Shown here one piece after another: positions 1 to 15,830 of a DNA stretch of 51,619 bases. The first letter of the stretch is position 1. Each line of letters opens with the position of its first letter. Position numbers and translations under genes: made by a program. Source of the DNA: Bifiguratus adelaidae (lineage: Eukaryota; Mucoromycota; Endogonomycetes; Endogonales). The DNA is taken from contig MVBO01000004.1 of NCBI GenBank assembly GCA_002261195.1, forward strand, positions 365,114 to 416,732, given 5' to 3'. The notes under the pieces are model-generated. The model was not told where the DNA came from, searched no databases, and saw only the letters and a list, made by a program, of their open reading frames with translations.

Positions 1-3000
1 AAGGCTACATACATTAGGAAGCTTGGGTCGAAGCTTTGGGTGGTTGTTGCGCAATGGCTGGTTAAAGCCAAATTAGGCAAACCTTGCGACGGTTTTGATT
101 GCCACTGTAGCAAAGGCCAACTTATAAGGAGAGAAAAGTGAAACAAGAGGCACTCATAGTCATATTACAGTACATTGTAGGTACATAAAGTTCGTATGGC
201 TAAAGACGGACTAACACTAACAACTACTACAGCACGCCAGCTAGCCTAGCAGCAGATTAGATATAGTTACACGACATTGGAATATATATTCACAGATACT
301 ACTAATTAAACGGCGGATCTTTGCTCTTACCAACCCTGGCGTGCTACTGTATAACTACTGTAGATACTGTAGATACTGTATCCACGGTTGCTTGTTGCTC
401 CATTTCCAACGCTTGATACTTCAGGAGCTAACAGACCTGGGTTGTACAGTACGTGGAAGTCAAGCAGGCTTGGTCTGGAGATATTGGGCTTAGAAAGGAA
501 ATGTGCATTGTGGAAAATTAGAGTATGGGACAGTTTTTTAGAGTTACTGTAAGGTTTCAAGCAATCTGCTGCTTATTGTCCATTTCCAACACAGAGGAGC
601 GATGTACTGTACTGTAAGGGAAAATTGTACAATGTTATTTCCATACTTTACAGTTCAGAGCTGTAACAGGTTTGTGGGCAGCTCTTGCCACTTACGGTTT
701 GTACAGTACTGTATTAACGATCAGCAACCTTTAAACCCGTGGGTCTCAGGTGAAGTAATTGAGGGCAGTACGCTTAAGTTCAGATAAATGTCGACGATTA
801 TCCTTTTCGTTTCGTCCTCTAAGTTACAGTATACTAAGCAGCATCTGCAGATTATGTCGCGCTACATGAATCGTTAAGACATACATATAAGTACTGTACT
901 GTAATTCCGAGTAACGTACAGTAATGACAGCCAAGTTGTCCGGTAGCAAATTTCTTGGGTGGTACTGTATATCTGCCCCCCAGCTTGGAACGGACTGACT
1001 TATGTAATAGAAATTGAGACGAGGAGTCTTCATAGGTCGAGCAATTGTACAGTACTGAAAGGCCAATTTTTACCAGCTTGCAATTCACAGGATGACTTCA
1101 TCAGAGTACAGTATTGTACTATAAAGCGGGAGGAATTCACCGTGTATGTACAGTAGGCTACCAACATGATGTTGTCTTTCGCAGTGAGTAAACGTCAGGT
1201 TCCATACAGTATGCAAATCTGATGGCCAGATCTTTGACGATTCGAGGTCGTTAGCAGGCAAGTAAACAAGAAGGTTCCTTTATCTGATCGAATCTGGAAT
1301 CTAAATACTAATGATCTACTGTACTGTACGTCACACATTGTCTGGTATGCAAATTTGCCAGTGCTATAAGATCAATCCTTTGTAAATGGGTAAGATTTGC
1401 TACAATAGTAATACAGCACTGTAGAAAACAATATTGTAAAAACATGATGTAGAGGCCTTCGAATACTGTCTCGTCCGAAACATCGATAAATGTGCAGCCA
1501 GAACTACAGTACTGCATTGAAATGCAATCAAAGTACAGTGTTTCGGATATCATTCACAACTGCAGCCGAGACTGTGATGGAGATTTACAGTACAATATTC
1601 TAGTGGCTGTTCTTTTCTTTAGTCTTTTCACTTCAGTCCACTTATCGTTAGAGATGAACTGTACAGTACCGTACTGTACTGTATTGTGATCCTTGATTTC
1701 ACTGACTAGTAACAATGTGCGAATTGAATGACTCTTCATTGCTCGCTGGCTTCATGCCACCAAGATTATCCAAAGCCATCAAATCTGTACTGCTTGTTGA
1801 ATCAGAGATAACAAGTGTACTGTAGCACGCCCAGGTGATAATAGCAAGAGAATCTTCCTCCACCCGCGCGCGTTTATTCAGAGGCTGGGGTAAATGTACT
1901 GTATACAGTACTCTCCTCATGTGTAACTAACTCCAATGAACTCGGAAAATACTGTAGATTAGCGTGCTACAAGTGAAAACAGCCAGCAAGATCACTAGCA
2001 CGCAGCGCATGCTTCCTGCAGTACTTGTTGCCCATCTCCAGCATCTCCTCTCCAGTACAGTACCGCCTCTTACAGTATCCGACATACTGTACAATACCAT
2101 ATACAGTATTGTATTTACAAAGGGGTACTAAGGGTAACTACAGTATGTTATTCCCTATTCTGTACTGTACAATACTGTATGTGGGCATTACAGAACAGTA
2201 CTGTAAAGATATACTGTAAGCACTGTACTGTAGATGAGGCTAAACTAACCTTGCTCGTGACTACATACTGTACAGTACTCAACTGTACACTACTGTACCG
2301 TACCACCACATCGAGTAGCGCAAATAACTATTATAAAGTATACCTGTACCGTAACAGAACAACTTACTTACGGTACATTAGAGCAGTTCAGATCTGAAGT
2401 TTCGCGTACAAAACACAGTATATAGTACACTAAGTTATCAAAGGCGCCTAGCATGGATGTACTAGTCTCACTCAGCTTTCTTAATTGTTCGATTGCGCGC
2501 TGCCCTTCGTAGAGGCTACAGTGGGTTACATAGAGCACTGTATGGTCCTTTCACTGTTGTCGAACGTTTCAGAAATACTCTACAGTACTGTAGTCGAAGC
2601 AAGGGAAAGAATTTGTTGAAATACAAGACGATACTGTAAGGCTGTAAAAGACATTTGCAGGCCCATTGCAAAGACGATTTACAGTAGGCTGTTGTTCAAG
2701 GGGGGATCATTTAGATTTAGTCATAAGCAAATCTTCGTTTCTTACTTGATACCGTAGGCTAAATTCTTGAATAAGCAACGCATTCTCATTCTTGGATGAT
2801 AATCGTTCTGTTAATACAACTAATTATTGTATGAGAAGAAACCGCATCAAACTGCGCAAACCTTCGGGCGCCGCTCGGTAGCAAACAAAGGCCCATCGAG
2901 GAGTCTAAGGAATATGGTAGTTGTGTTATACTTTACAGCGTAGTAAATTCCTTCTCTTTCAACCAAACGGAAGTCGATTTCAAAATTTGCAAGCAAATAC

Positions 3001-4141
3001 TGTACCATATAGCCTAATTGAGAACAAGTTGAATAACAATTACTGTATACCTCTGATTATCATGGCTACCGATGGACGTAGAATTTTGGCATATGAGGCG
3101 AACTCAAGCGTCTACTCTGGAGCTTCTCTCACTGCATGCTGATGGCGGCGGGGGAACATAGAGGCGAATACCGATGTCGCTTTAGAAGCAAAGTTTCTTC
3201 ACAAAAGCTTTGCTTCGCTGCCGAAGATGGTTGTTGGAGCTAGTGCTCTTCGTTGTCAACAGCCGTGCAATGTCGCAAGTGATTTACTTGTCTGCAACCT
3301 TGGTATGGCAAAGTGATGGATCGTATGGTATGCGTACTGCAGTTAAATGACTGTATGTCCAAAGATCACCAGCTTGACGAGTAAGTATTTCTGGTCTGAT
3401 TACAGTACGTCTAATAGCAGCTTAAGCTGATCCCTGAGAAAAGATGTGGCAATAATCGGATCTAGACGTAGAATTCCCTGTACTGGTCGAATGTGCTTAG
3501 ACTAAAACCACACGGGGTATCATTACAAAATATATTTGCCTTCCAGCCCAAGTCATGGTGCACTAATGGGCAGGGCACAATATCGTCAAACGAGGTCTAA
3601 AATTGATAATAGATTTCACATCTGACTTTCGGACCAGAAAGGTAGTCTCCTTTCCTTCCCCAAGCGGAGCTGATTACTTCACATTTATTGCTGCAATTGA
3701 TATGTGATACGGTTTCCGCATCTTGATGCAGCGCTTGTTACAAACTTGCTTGGTCCTCGTCAACATGTCTTTACCTTATTCGGCCTTTACACAAGGATGT
3801 CGTTGCAAACCTTGATACGGCTGGCTTTCGTCTGCCAAAGTGCTCCTACCAGCATGAATTATGTTTCAAACTCGGATAGTTAAACTTCGGGTCCGCGACG
3901 CCAACGAGTATGAAATTCTCCGCCAGTATCGCGTTTAGACGCGAGCCTGATCATCAAGTCATTGCAATGCAGCATCCGATAGCTTCACATCAGATAAATG
4001 TCGCAGTTATTGTCTGCTTGCGAGAAAGTCATTGCAAGAGTTGCCACCATTGAAATCCAAAAAAGGGAACAATCTGGTTGCGCTCTTCCTGTACTTGCTC
4101 TGTCGACTATTGTTCTCGCCACGTCGCTGTATACCCGAAAC
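1..4141. other. Gene-poor left flank
   Basis: I find no recognisable gene here. The open frames are all under about 120 codons, overlap on several strands and resemble no family I know. From about 170 to 2700 the DNA is AT-rich and full of the heptamer TACTGTA/TACAGTA, listed separately. From about 2700 to 4141 the heptamer thins out and the sequence looks like ordinary non-coding DNA leading to the cullin promoter. An in-frame extension of the cullin reading frame starts at 3998 but has no cullin-like sequence before 4142. Whether the region is heterochromatic, centromeric, subtelomeric or a large intergenic spacer cannot be decided from sequence alone. Confidence 0.6.
170..2700. repeat. Dispersed TACTGTA/TACAGTA heptamer field
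   Basis: Counting by eye gives about 48 exact copies of TACTGTA or its reverse complement TACAGTA in about 2.5 kb, against less than one expected by chance. Copies occur singly, as overlapping direct pairs (TACTGTACTGTA), and as palindromic pairs (TACAGTACTGTA, TACTGTACAGTA), for example near 352-381, 608-617, 701-714, 890-902, 1661-1684, 1893-1911, 2074-2110, 2160-2240 and 2266-2280. Spacing is irregular, so this is not a tandem satellite. A few stray copies continue to about 3410 and one lies near 4796. The rest of the window is nearly free of the motif. Confidence 0.9.
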
Positions 4142-7310
<3,169 letters not shown>

Positions 7311-7542
7311 AGCATTTAGACGTGCTATGCAACATTCTCAGAGGCTCAATTGTAGGATTATAAGGGATACCTTGTAGCTGGTCCGAAGCATTGGTTCGGC
7401 AGCCCAGTAGGAATAACGAGCGAACAATGTTGTATTTTGCGAATGCGCCTGTCGTTACCTCTCTGAAATGCGATGACGTCACATATTCCCATTTCTGCAC
7501 AGACCGTAATTCATTTGGGCTATTCTTGCATCTAGCCAAAGT

Positions 7543-9951
7543 ATGGATTCCGTCCAACGTGGTCGAGCGCGTGGGGGTGGCGGAAGTAGAGGAGGCTCTA
7601 GCACGCGTTCTGGTACGTCCGTACTAGATAGGCTTGGTGACAATGCCAGATTCGACGCCAGTCCTATACTAAATGACCAGAACAACGTATATCCTGCGCG
7701 CGGCACCTCGGATCAAGCGCGAAGATCTCGAGGCCGAGGGCGTGGTCGAGTTGGCAGCTTCGCTAATGGTGGACGTACACATATTGCTTCAACAGAAGAC
7801 GCGGACGGCGATCTGGACATGGGCCGCTCGAGTTCTCCAGCTTCTAGATTGTAGGTATCGCTGTTATGTTACATTTACGCGCCAGTGGACAGCCCTATCA
7901 ACCTCATCGCATCCGACCGGAAATAATAGCTTATGTCTGGTGTTTGCGTTGGGAATACTCTTGACTCGGCTGTCAGCGTAGGGAAATTTTGGGCCATGTT
8001 TGGCTAATCCCCATCTTTTCACAGCACACCATACGGGCGGGCAAGATCATCGCGACCTGGAGGTCCACAACGGCCGACACGTAACTCAGAAGACTCAAAG
8101 AATCTAATCACCATAAGGGTAATTACAGCGCATGTATGACTATGACTAATTCCTGAAAGGTTGAAGGATTTGCGCAAGGCACCGACAGAAAACTCATGCA
8201 ATTTCTGCAACGTAAAAGTCGTACGCAATGGTCACCACTCAATGTAAACTGATTGGGTCCTTATCAGCGCGCTGCTGTTACTAATGAGGTATGCATTGCA
8301 GAGACGCTTTGAAGGCGAGGCCATAGTTTTTGAGGTGCAAACACCGGAAATAGCATCCAGCATCACGAAATGCAATGGATTCACCTTCATTGATCGACAG
8401 GTATGCGAGATTAGCTTGACAATGAAACGCTTAGTGACGGGCTATCCTAGCTGACTGTCACCTCCGAGGTGGCAAGTACTCCTTCGAGCGGAGACATCAA
8501 CATGTTCATGCCGACAACATCTGCGGGCGAAAAAATGTCAACCATTGATACATTGAGGGTATTTCTAACCTCAAGATACAATCCTGATCTCGGTTTACTA
8601 AACCTTGACAACATGGCGCAAGATCCTGTCCTCAAAGCCGCGGGCATTCCACCACCCGGTCGAGGCGACAAAACCAGCCAAATAGGCTCGGTCATAATGA
8701 AGCTGGCATCAGAGATGTTTGGGGAGGTAAGAGATTGTGCCTTATCACGACGTAAGAGAATAAAATGCCAATCTACCCACATTATAGGTTCATACAATAT
8801 CAATGGCAAACAACGGCTTCCGTGATGTCAATGGTATTTCCACATTGGCCCAATATCACCCATCCATCCAGAACCTTTCATTGGAGAATAACCTAATTAC
8901 TAGTATGAAAGGCTTGGAAGCAATCTCCGCTCCGGGAAAATTGAAGTTTCTACGTGAACTTGTACTTAGCGGCAATCCTCTGAAGACAAACTTGATTGAG
9001 CGTGGAGGCGACGAAATCTCTTATCGCAGGTGAGAGTAATGCTCCTCGCGATGTGCAACGAATTGAAACTCAATTTGTCTGTCCATAGCGAGGTTACAAG
9101 GCGATTTCCCACATTGAAAGTCCTGGATGGCGTATCTGTAGCGCCAAGTATTTCCTTTGATGTGCAGGCGGAGGACATACAAAATGCCAAAGGTCTGAAA
9201 TTGGCTGACGAAATCAAACCCTCCTTTTTTGATAATGATGGAACCAAAAGCGCGGCGTACGACTTTTGCGGAAGGTAAGTTATAAAGGAATTGCAGATTC
9301 GATATATTTAACATTTCAATACAGATACTTTTCATCCTTTGATCATGATCGGTCGGCATTGATCAACTTCTATGATGTGCAAGCTTTCTTCTCAATTTGC
9401 GTCAACACGAGTATGCCACCAGGACGGAATCGTGGGACTTGGAAAATGCAGAATTTCGAGGGTTGGATTGAGCTCTCGCGTAATCTGCAACGTTTCAAAG
9501 ATCTGAGTAAGTATTTGAATGCGTGAAGATACCATGGCGCTGATTCCATGGATTCTGTAGACCGTCGCGTTGCTACCCTTCAGCATGGACATGATCTTCA
9601 AAATATTTTCCATCGGATTCCGCAAACGGCACATGACCTCACAAAGGCAGATCACTTTGCGATTGATGCATGGCAAATGGGTGGCTTCGAAGGCTACCAG
9701 ACCGTCCTCTTTATCATGATGCATGGTGAATTCAAAGATATTTCTCGAAACGTCATGCGATCATTTGACCGTACCTTTATCGTTGCACCTGCCGCTCCTG
9801 GCACAAGGTAACTGAACGCAGATGTCGTGTTCAGATTGATATTCATCACAAGCTTGCTTTAGACCGCATGCAGCTGGATTGCCATACAATATCATCTCGG
9901 ACGAACTCATTGTTCGTCCTCACGTAGGCCAAGGTGCCTGGATCCAGTAAC
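7543..9951 (+). CDS. MEX67: Mex67/NXF1-type mRNA export receptor
   Basis: Carries mRNPs through the nuclear pore, normally as a heterodimer with Mtr2/NXT1. Visible order: an Arg/Gly-rich N-terminus (RGRARGGGGSRGG), an RRM-like fold around 8100-8460, leucine-rich repeats around 8815-9000 (IQNLSLENNLIT, LRELVLSGNPL), then an NTF2-like domain from about 9100 to 9900 that includes YFSSFDHDRSALINFYD and FDRTFIVAPAAPGTR. About seven short introns interrupt it. The final exon closes at a TAA about 9949-9951 (AWIQ-stop). The C-terminal TAP-C/UBA domain that normally binds FG nucleoporins is not present: only about 170 nt remain before the ARPC1 start, and no frame there resembles a UBA. An alternative last intron from about 9931 would give a short basic tail instead, also without a UBA. 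Family call is firm; the exact C-terminus is not. Confidence 0.88.
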
Positions 9952-10118
9952 AGTAAAGCGCAATTTGTATTCATATAGGGGAATGTGTATAGCCCGCGTA
10001 GACGTGTAATAGTAGAACGGCCTGTGACTGCCAAATTTTGGTGTCGTCATATATTGGCAAGAGACGCTCTTTCTTGGCTTTAGAGTCGACTGCTAGTCCT
10101 CGAAGTTGTGTTTATACC

Positions 10119-11498
10119 ATGCCTGCTCCTCAAGTTCACCAGATTGGCTTTAGTCCCATCACTGCGCACTCATTCAATGGCGACAGAAGTGGTCTGTATG
10201 TGATGTTGAAGTCGAGATGGTGACTAACACCTCGCCATGAACCTCTAGAGGTCATACTGTGCCAAAACACTTCTGATGTCCAAATTTACGACACGAGGAA
10301 CTGGACCGTCAAGGCTACGCTTGCTGATGTAAGTGGAAAAACTGCTGCCGCGACCTGAGTTAACCAAAACATAGCACGACAAAGTGGTCACCAGTATTGA
10401 CGTTGCTCCAAACTCCAACCGCATTGTGACTTGTTCACAGGATCGAAATGCCTACGTTTGGAACTATGATGGTCAGCAGTGGAAACCAACCCTGGTGCTT
10501 TTGCGCATCAATCGTGCAGCAACCTACGTTCGCTGGTCGCCGAATGAGGACAAATTTGCCGTTGCAAGTGGTGCCCGAGTGATTTCGATTTGTTATTTTG
10601 AGGAGGACAATGACTGGTGGGTGAGCAAGCATCTCAAGAAACCCATCCGTAGCACAGTACTATCTTTGGATTGGCATCCCAACAATGTCTTGCTCGCTGC
10701 TGGTTCCGCGGATACCAAGGCCCGCGTCTTTTCCGCCTTCATCAAAGGCGTTGATGCAAAGTAAGCGGTCCGATCATGGCAACGAGTTTTTTGCTAAAGA
10801 TTTCTAGGCCCCAACCTACCGTATGGGGCGATAAGCTGCCCTTCAACACCGTTTGCGGCGAATTCGCCAACAGCGCCGGAGGTTGGGTTCATTCTGTGGC
10901 CTTTTCTCCGTCTGGTGATGCCCTCGCTTTTACTTGTAAGTAAATGTGCTCTGTTTGGACTCCATGGCTCACCGCATGTCACAAGCTCATGACTCGTCCG
11001 TGAATATTGTTTATCCTGTTGAGGGTCAATCGGTCGTCCTTAACGTCAACACATCCGGACTTCCCTTTATGACCCTTTTCTGGCCCACCGAGGAGCAAAT
11101 TGTCGCTGCCGGACATGACTGCGTGCCCTTTTTGTTTTCTCGAAAGGGTGATCAATGGTACGTTCGCTAACATTCTCGGACCGATATCTCATACCATAAC
11201 TAGGGCTCTCGATCGTTCTCTGGATGAAGGCAACAAAAAGGCCACCGCTGGTTCTTCCGTCTTCGCCAAATTCAAGCAAATGGATTTGAGAGGCCAAGAC
11301 GAGGACAAGGATACCAATCTCAACTCGGTGCATCAAAATACCATCACGTAAGTCCACGAGCAAAAACAACAGCAAAGCCGAGCATTGACACCTTTTCTTC
11401 GTAGAGAGCTCCGTCCTTATAGCGGACAGCGTGGTGCTACCACCGAGTTCTCCACCTCGGGTGTAGACGGTAAAATTTGTATCTGGCACTTTTCGTAA
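10119..11498 (+). CDS. ARC40: Arp2/3 complex subunit 1 (ARPC1, WD repeat)
   Basis: Beta-propeller subunit of the Arp2/3 complex, which nucleates branched actin at endocytic patches. The start [20 protein letters not shown] has the family's typical N-terminus. WD-type repeats follow through the gene, for example [19 protein letters not shown] and [19 protein letters not shown], and the protein ends in [11 protein letters not shown], matching the usual final blade of ARPC1. A less conserved insert rich in Asp and Lys (about 11230-11345) corresponds to the loop between blades 6 and 7. Five short introns give about 375 residues, normal for the family. It lies head-to-tail only about 170 bp downstream of Mex67, so its promoter must be very compact. 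Confidence 0.93.
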
Positions 11499-11578
11499 AT
11501 ACACCTGTATTGCAAAAGATTATCCTACATTCATAGCCATGCAAACCTTATACACTAAATACATTACTCGCAATACCC

Positions 11579-11929
11579 TTACTCAATCTTGGCCACACGA
11601 ACACTTTTAATGACCCCGACTTCAATCGACTCTTGAGACCCATTGTAGGCCGTGATAGTCTGTTGGCACTCCAGCTCTCGATAAAAGCTCACTTGCACAA
11701 ATTCATCGTTGACAGAGTATGATTGAGGCATGAAGGTATACGTTTCATTGAGCGAAAAGCAAGGGGAAGCCAGTCCATTGGAGGTACCAAAGGTGATATT
11801 GGTTCCATTGTAGGAAGGTTGAGAGTAGAGATCCAAAAAGAACCGACGGGGACGCACAGGGAGAGGAGCAACCAAGAGGGGAAAATAACAAACCAGAAAG
11901 AGGGTGGCAAAAAAAGTGAACGAGCACAT
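11579..11929 (-). CDS. Small secreted protein, unknown function
   Basis: A single uninterrupted frame of 116 codons in an otherwise intron-rich window. The N-terminus (MCSFTFFATLFLVCYFPLLV) is a good signal peptide with a probable cleavage site near residue 22. The mature part of about 94 residues has two Cys, aromatic residues and two or three N-glycosylation sequons (NGT, NET, NGS). Alternating hydrophobic strands suggest a small beta fold; a crystallin-like fold is possible but I cannot show it. It sits between convergently arranged ARPC1 (stop 81 bp away) and the CaM kinase, whose stop is 122 bp upstream of this gene's start. I recognise no family, so only secretion is inferred. Confidence 0.6.
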   Translation of the reverse strand: MCSFTFFATLFLVCYFPLLVAPLPVRPRRFFLDLYSQPSYNGTNITFGTSNGLASPCFSLNETYTFMPQSYSVNDEFVQVSFYRELECQQTITAYNGSQESIEVGVIKSVRVAKIE

Positions 11930-12050
11930 GATATGATGGGTAACGACAATGGGCTCTTCTTATAGACGAAATGCTCCGACCTCGGACGAACAAATAAACC
12001 GTTTTGGCGCCCCATATCCAAAAAGGGTAATTTTCCAATTTGTAGATTTG

Positions 12051-13481
<1,431 letters not shown>

Positions 13482-13705
13482 GACGAAAAAGGCAAGAGCA
13501 GGAACAATTGCGCACATGCGCAAAATGTCACCTTCGTGGTCGAAGGACAAGAACGCGATGATTTGGCAGCCGTCTTATGGACATTCCAGACATGGACGCT
13601 GCTATCACTTGGGGAATGGAAATTTTTCGCTTGATAAAACTCAAGTGATACATGGAAATAGACAGTCTATGAATGCTTACTAGGTATACAACGATCAATC
13701 CATCA

Positions 13706-15197
13706 TCATACAATCACGCGCAGACGTCGATCAATAGACAGACGGGCAAAGATCATGACGACACCACCTACAACAGCAATGATGCCCGAGTACAATTGTA
13801 CGCCGAGATAGGCACCGTTTTGGGCCGCGAGAATGGCGCCTGCAATGGGTGTGCCTACGAGGGCGGCAATAGCACTACAGGCAAAAATCATGCCTAGTCG
13901 TGATCCTACGAATTCTACGGGACATATTTGAGCAATGCAAGGGTTGATGAGACAGATGAAGGCGCCGGAAAAGATACCATACTAGAACACGTGTTAGCCA
14001 CTGTTCGATACGGCATCTCCACCACGTTGCGACCTACCAGAATGGCAAACCCCACCAGATGGGCAAATGTCTCGCAAAAGGGCCAAAACACCAGTTGTAA
14101 CAGCCCCGCAATGATGCAAAAGGGTCCAATCAAATTGTATCGGCCGACGCGATCGGCAATATAACCGGGTAGAATACGGCCCACCGCGCTGGCGGCATTC
14201 ATGATGGGCAAGAGATAAAACGCCAGGTTGGTGTCCACACCCAAGGCTCCAGCGTATTGTTGAATGTAAAAGAAGGGGGTATAAAGTCCGAGATTCAGAA
14301 AGAAGCAACCGATGCAAAAGAAGGTATAGGCCTTGATCTTGAAGCCATCCAAGTCGATGATCTTGCGTTTCGGAAGGGAGCGATCGGGATGCTGTTTGGG
14401 TGTACGGCGAGAGACGAGTGGATTCCCAATCAACAAGAGCAACAATTGCACAAAGGCCATGCATCGAACTAGCCAAGGAGAAGGAATGTGAGAAAAATGG
14501 CGGCGTCATGGACACGCGGCATCCACTTACTTGTCCATCCAAAACTCAATCGGTTAAAAAGGTTATTCACCAGGATGGGAAAGGTCATACCACCAAGGGA
14601 TGAACCTGAGGCGACGATACCCATGGCCAGACCGCGCTTCTTGCGAAACCAGGTTGTCCCAGCTGAGTTCGTCGGTGTGAAGAGAAACATTTGACCGATG
14701 CCGGTGCAGACGCCCAAGGCCAGAAAGGCTTGCCAATACTGGTCGCACAATGAGAACATAAACATGCCGAGCAATAAAAAGACGGTACCGATGATGTTCA
14801 TCACGCGCGTCCCATACACGTCAAAGAGGTATCCCAAAACGAGACCACCGATGTAGATGAGAAAGATTTGCAGTGATCCAATCCACGAGATTGTACTGGG
14901 TGATACATTCGACAATTGATGCGTGATCAAGTAATCGGCGAAGGACCCAAAGGCATTAAAGGTACCAAACGACACAAAAATGATACACCAAGCCCCGACG
15001 ATGACCGACCATGCCTTGAGTCCACCGTCCGGCAAGTCTTCATCATCCAGAGCGTGCAATTCCGGTCCTTCGCCACCCCCGTGTCCGTCCACCCCATATT
15101 CCTGAGGAGCATGGCTCTGTTTTTCGGCGTCTGCCTCATCCACCAGAGTGCCGTCGGTCCGGGTCACGGACGCGGTATCCTCCGAGAGGCCCGACAT
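13706..15197 (-). CDS. MFS transporter, monocarboxylate (MCT/MCH) type
   Basis: Twelve-helix major facilitator, most like fungal SLC16-type carriers that move monocarboxylates or related solutes. A hydrophilic acidic N-terminus of about 60 residues leads into DGGLKAWSVIVGAWCIIFVSFGTFNAFG, the signature start of MCT helix 1; I split the motif here as DGGLKAW and GTFNAFG. Other family marks are YLFDVYGTRVMN after helix 2, GMFMFSLCDQYWQAFLALGV, GTTWFRKKRGLAMG in the helix 4-5 loop, and GYIADRVGRYN in the second half. Introns lie near 14470-14530, 13985-14040 and 13890-13910. The C-terminus is short (RLSIDRRLRVIV). Substrate cannot be told from sequence. It shares a 0.63-kb divergent promoter region with the TPT-family carrier. 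Confidence 0.88.
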
Positions 15198-15830
15198 GAG
15201 TTATGACCGAGACAAGAAAGAAGAAAGTTGTGCCGATGAGCAATGCGCGCTAGGTAAATCAAGGACAAAAGAGCGCGAGCAAATACGGAGGGAAGAGGGC
15301 AATGCTGGGATGAAACGGAAAGGAAGAAAAAAAATAATAGAAAAACCGACAGACCAAGAGGAAGAGGAAGAGGAAGAGGAAGAGGAAGAGGAAAAAGGGA
15401 TGAGAGCGTGCGACACAAATCATAATAATGGAAAAGACTTTTGCCGAGAAATCACCAAACCCAGAATTTCATTCATTAGAGCCATGATACACCACAACAA
15501 TGTATCTCGGGAAGAAGCGAAGACGATGGGGGAGTTTGTCTAGGGTCGGTTTCGAATATGTTTTGCTTGGGCGGCATTTTTGGATTTTCGTCCAAAAAAA
15601 GGGAAGAAAATGACAATCCAATGACCGACAGGGTCCTCACATCACCGACCCTCAACTATTGGATCACTCCATAGTTCAATGTTTTTTTAACTGCTGTTGG
15701 TGCTCTTGACTCTCTTTAGGAGCTATCGACTTGACGGCTCTATCCTCTAGACGCACTGAGTCTCTTCGATTCCAAGGCGTTGAGTTCTCTGTCCTTTCTA
15801 GCGAGCTTGTCCATGGGCATCTAGCGCAAC
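15198..15830. promoter_or_regulatory. Divergent intergenic region between two carriers
   Basis: This 633-bp stretch separates the start codons of the MFS carrier (minus) and the TPT carrier (plus), so it must hold both promoters. It contains the GAGGAA repeat listed separately (a CT-rich tract on the MFS strand, probably in its 5' leader) and an A-rich run near 15590-15610. I see no clear TATA box and no gene. The frame open across 15148-15543 is a product of the purine-rich repeat and the antisense of the MFS start. Confidence 0.55.
15358..15393 (+). repeat. (GAGGAA)6 microsatellite
   Basis: Six perfect GAGGAA hexamers followed by an A-rich run, in the divergent region upstream of the MFS carrier. 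On the MFS sense strand it reads (TTCCTC)n, a polypyrimidine tract of a kind common in fungal core promoters. Confidence 0.9.

Noticed and set aside
602-2397. Several 60-80 codon frames in the left flank
   Set aside because: They are made largely of translated TACTGTA motifs (recurring Tyr-Cys-Thr-Val), overlap on several frames and have no recognisable domains.
3998-4141. In-frame N-terminal extension of cullin-1
   Set aside because: The 48 extra residues resemble no cullin, while the sequence from 4142 matches the family's start.
9950-10030. Extra Mex67 exon carrying a UBA
   Set aside because: An alternative intron from about 9931 to 9978 or so gives only a short basic tail with no UBA pattern before a stop.
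15148-15543. A Lys/Glu-rich plus-strand frame of 131 codons
   Set aside because: It results from the GAGGAA microsatellite plus the antisense of the MFS start.
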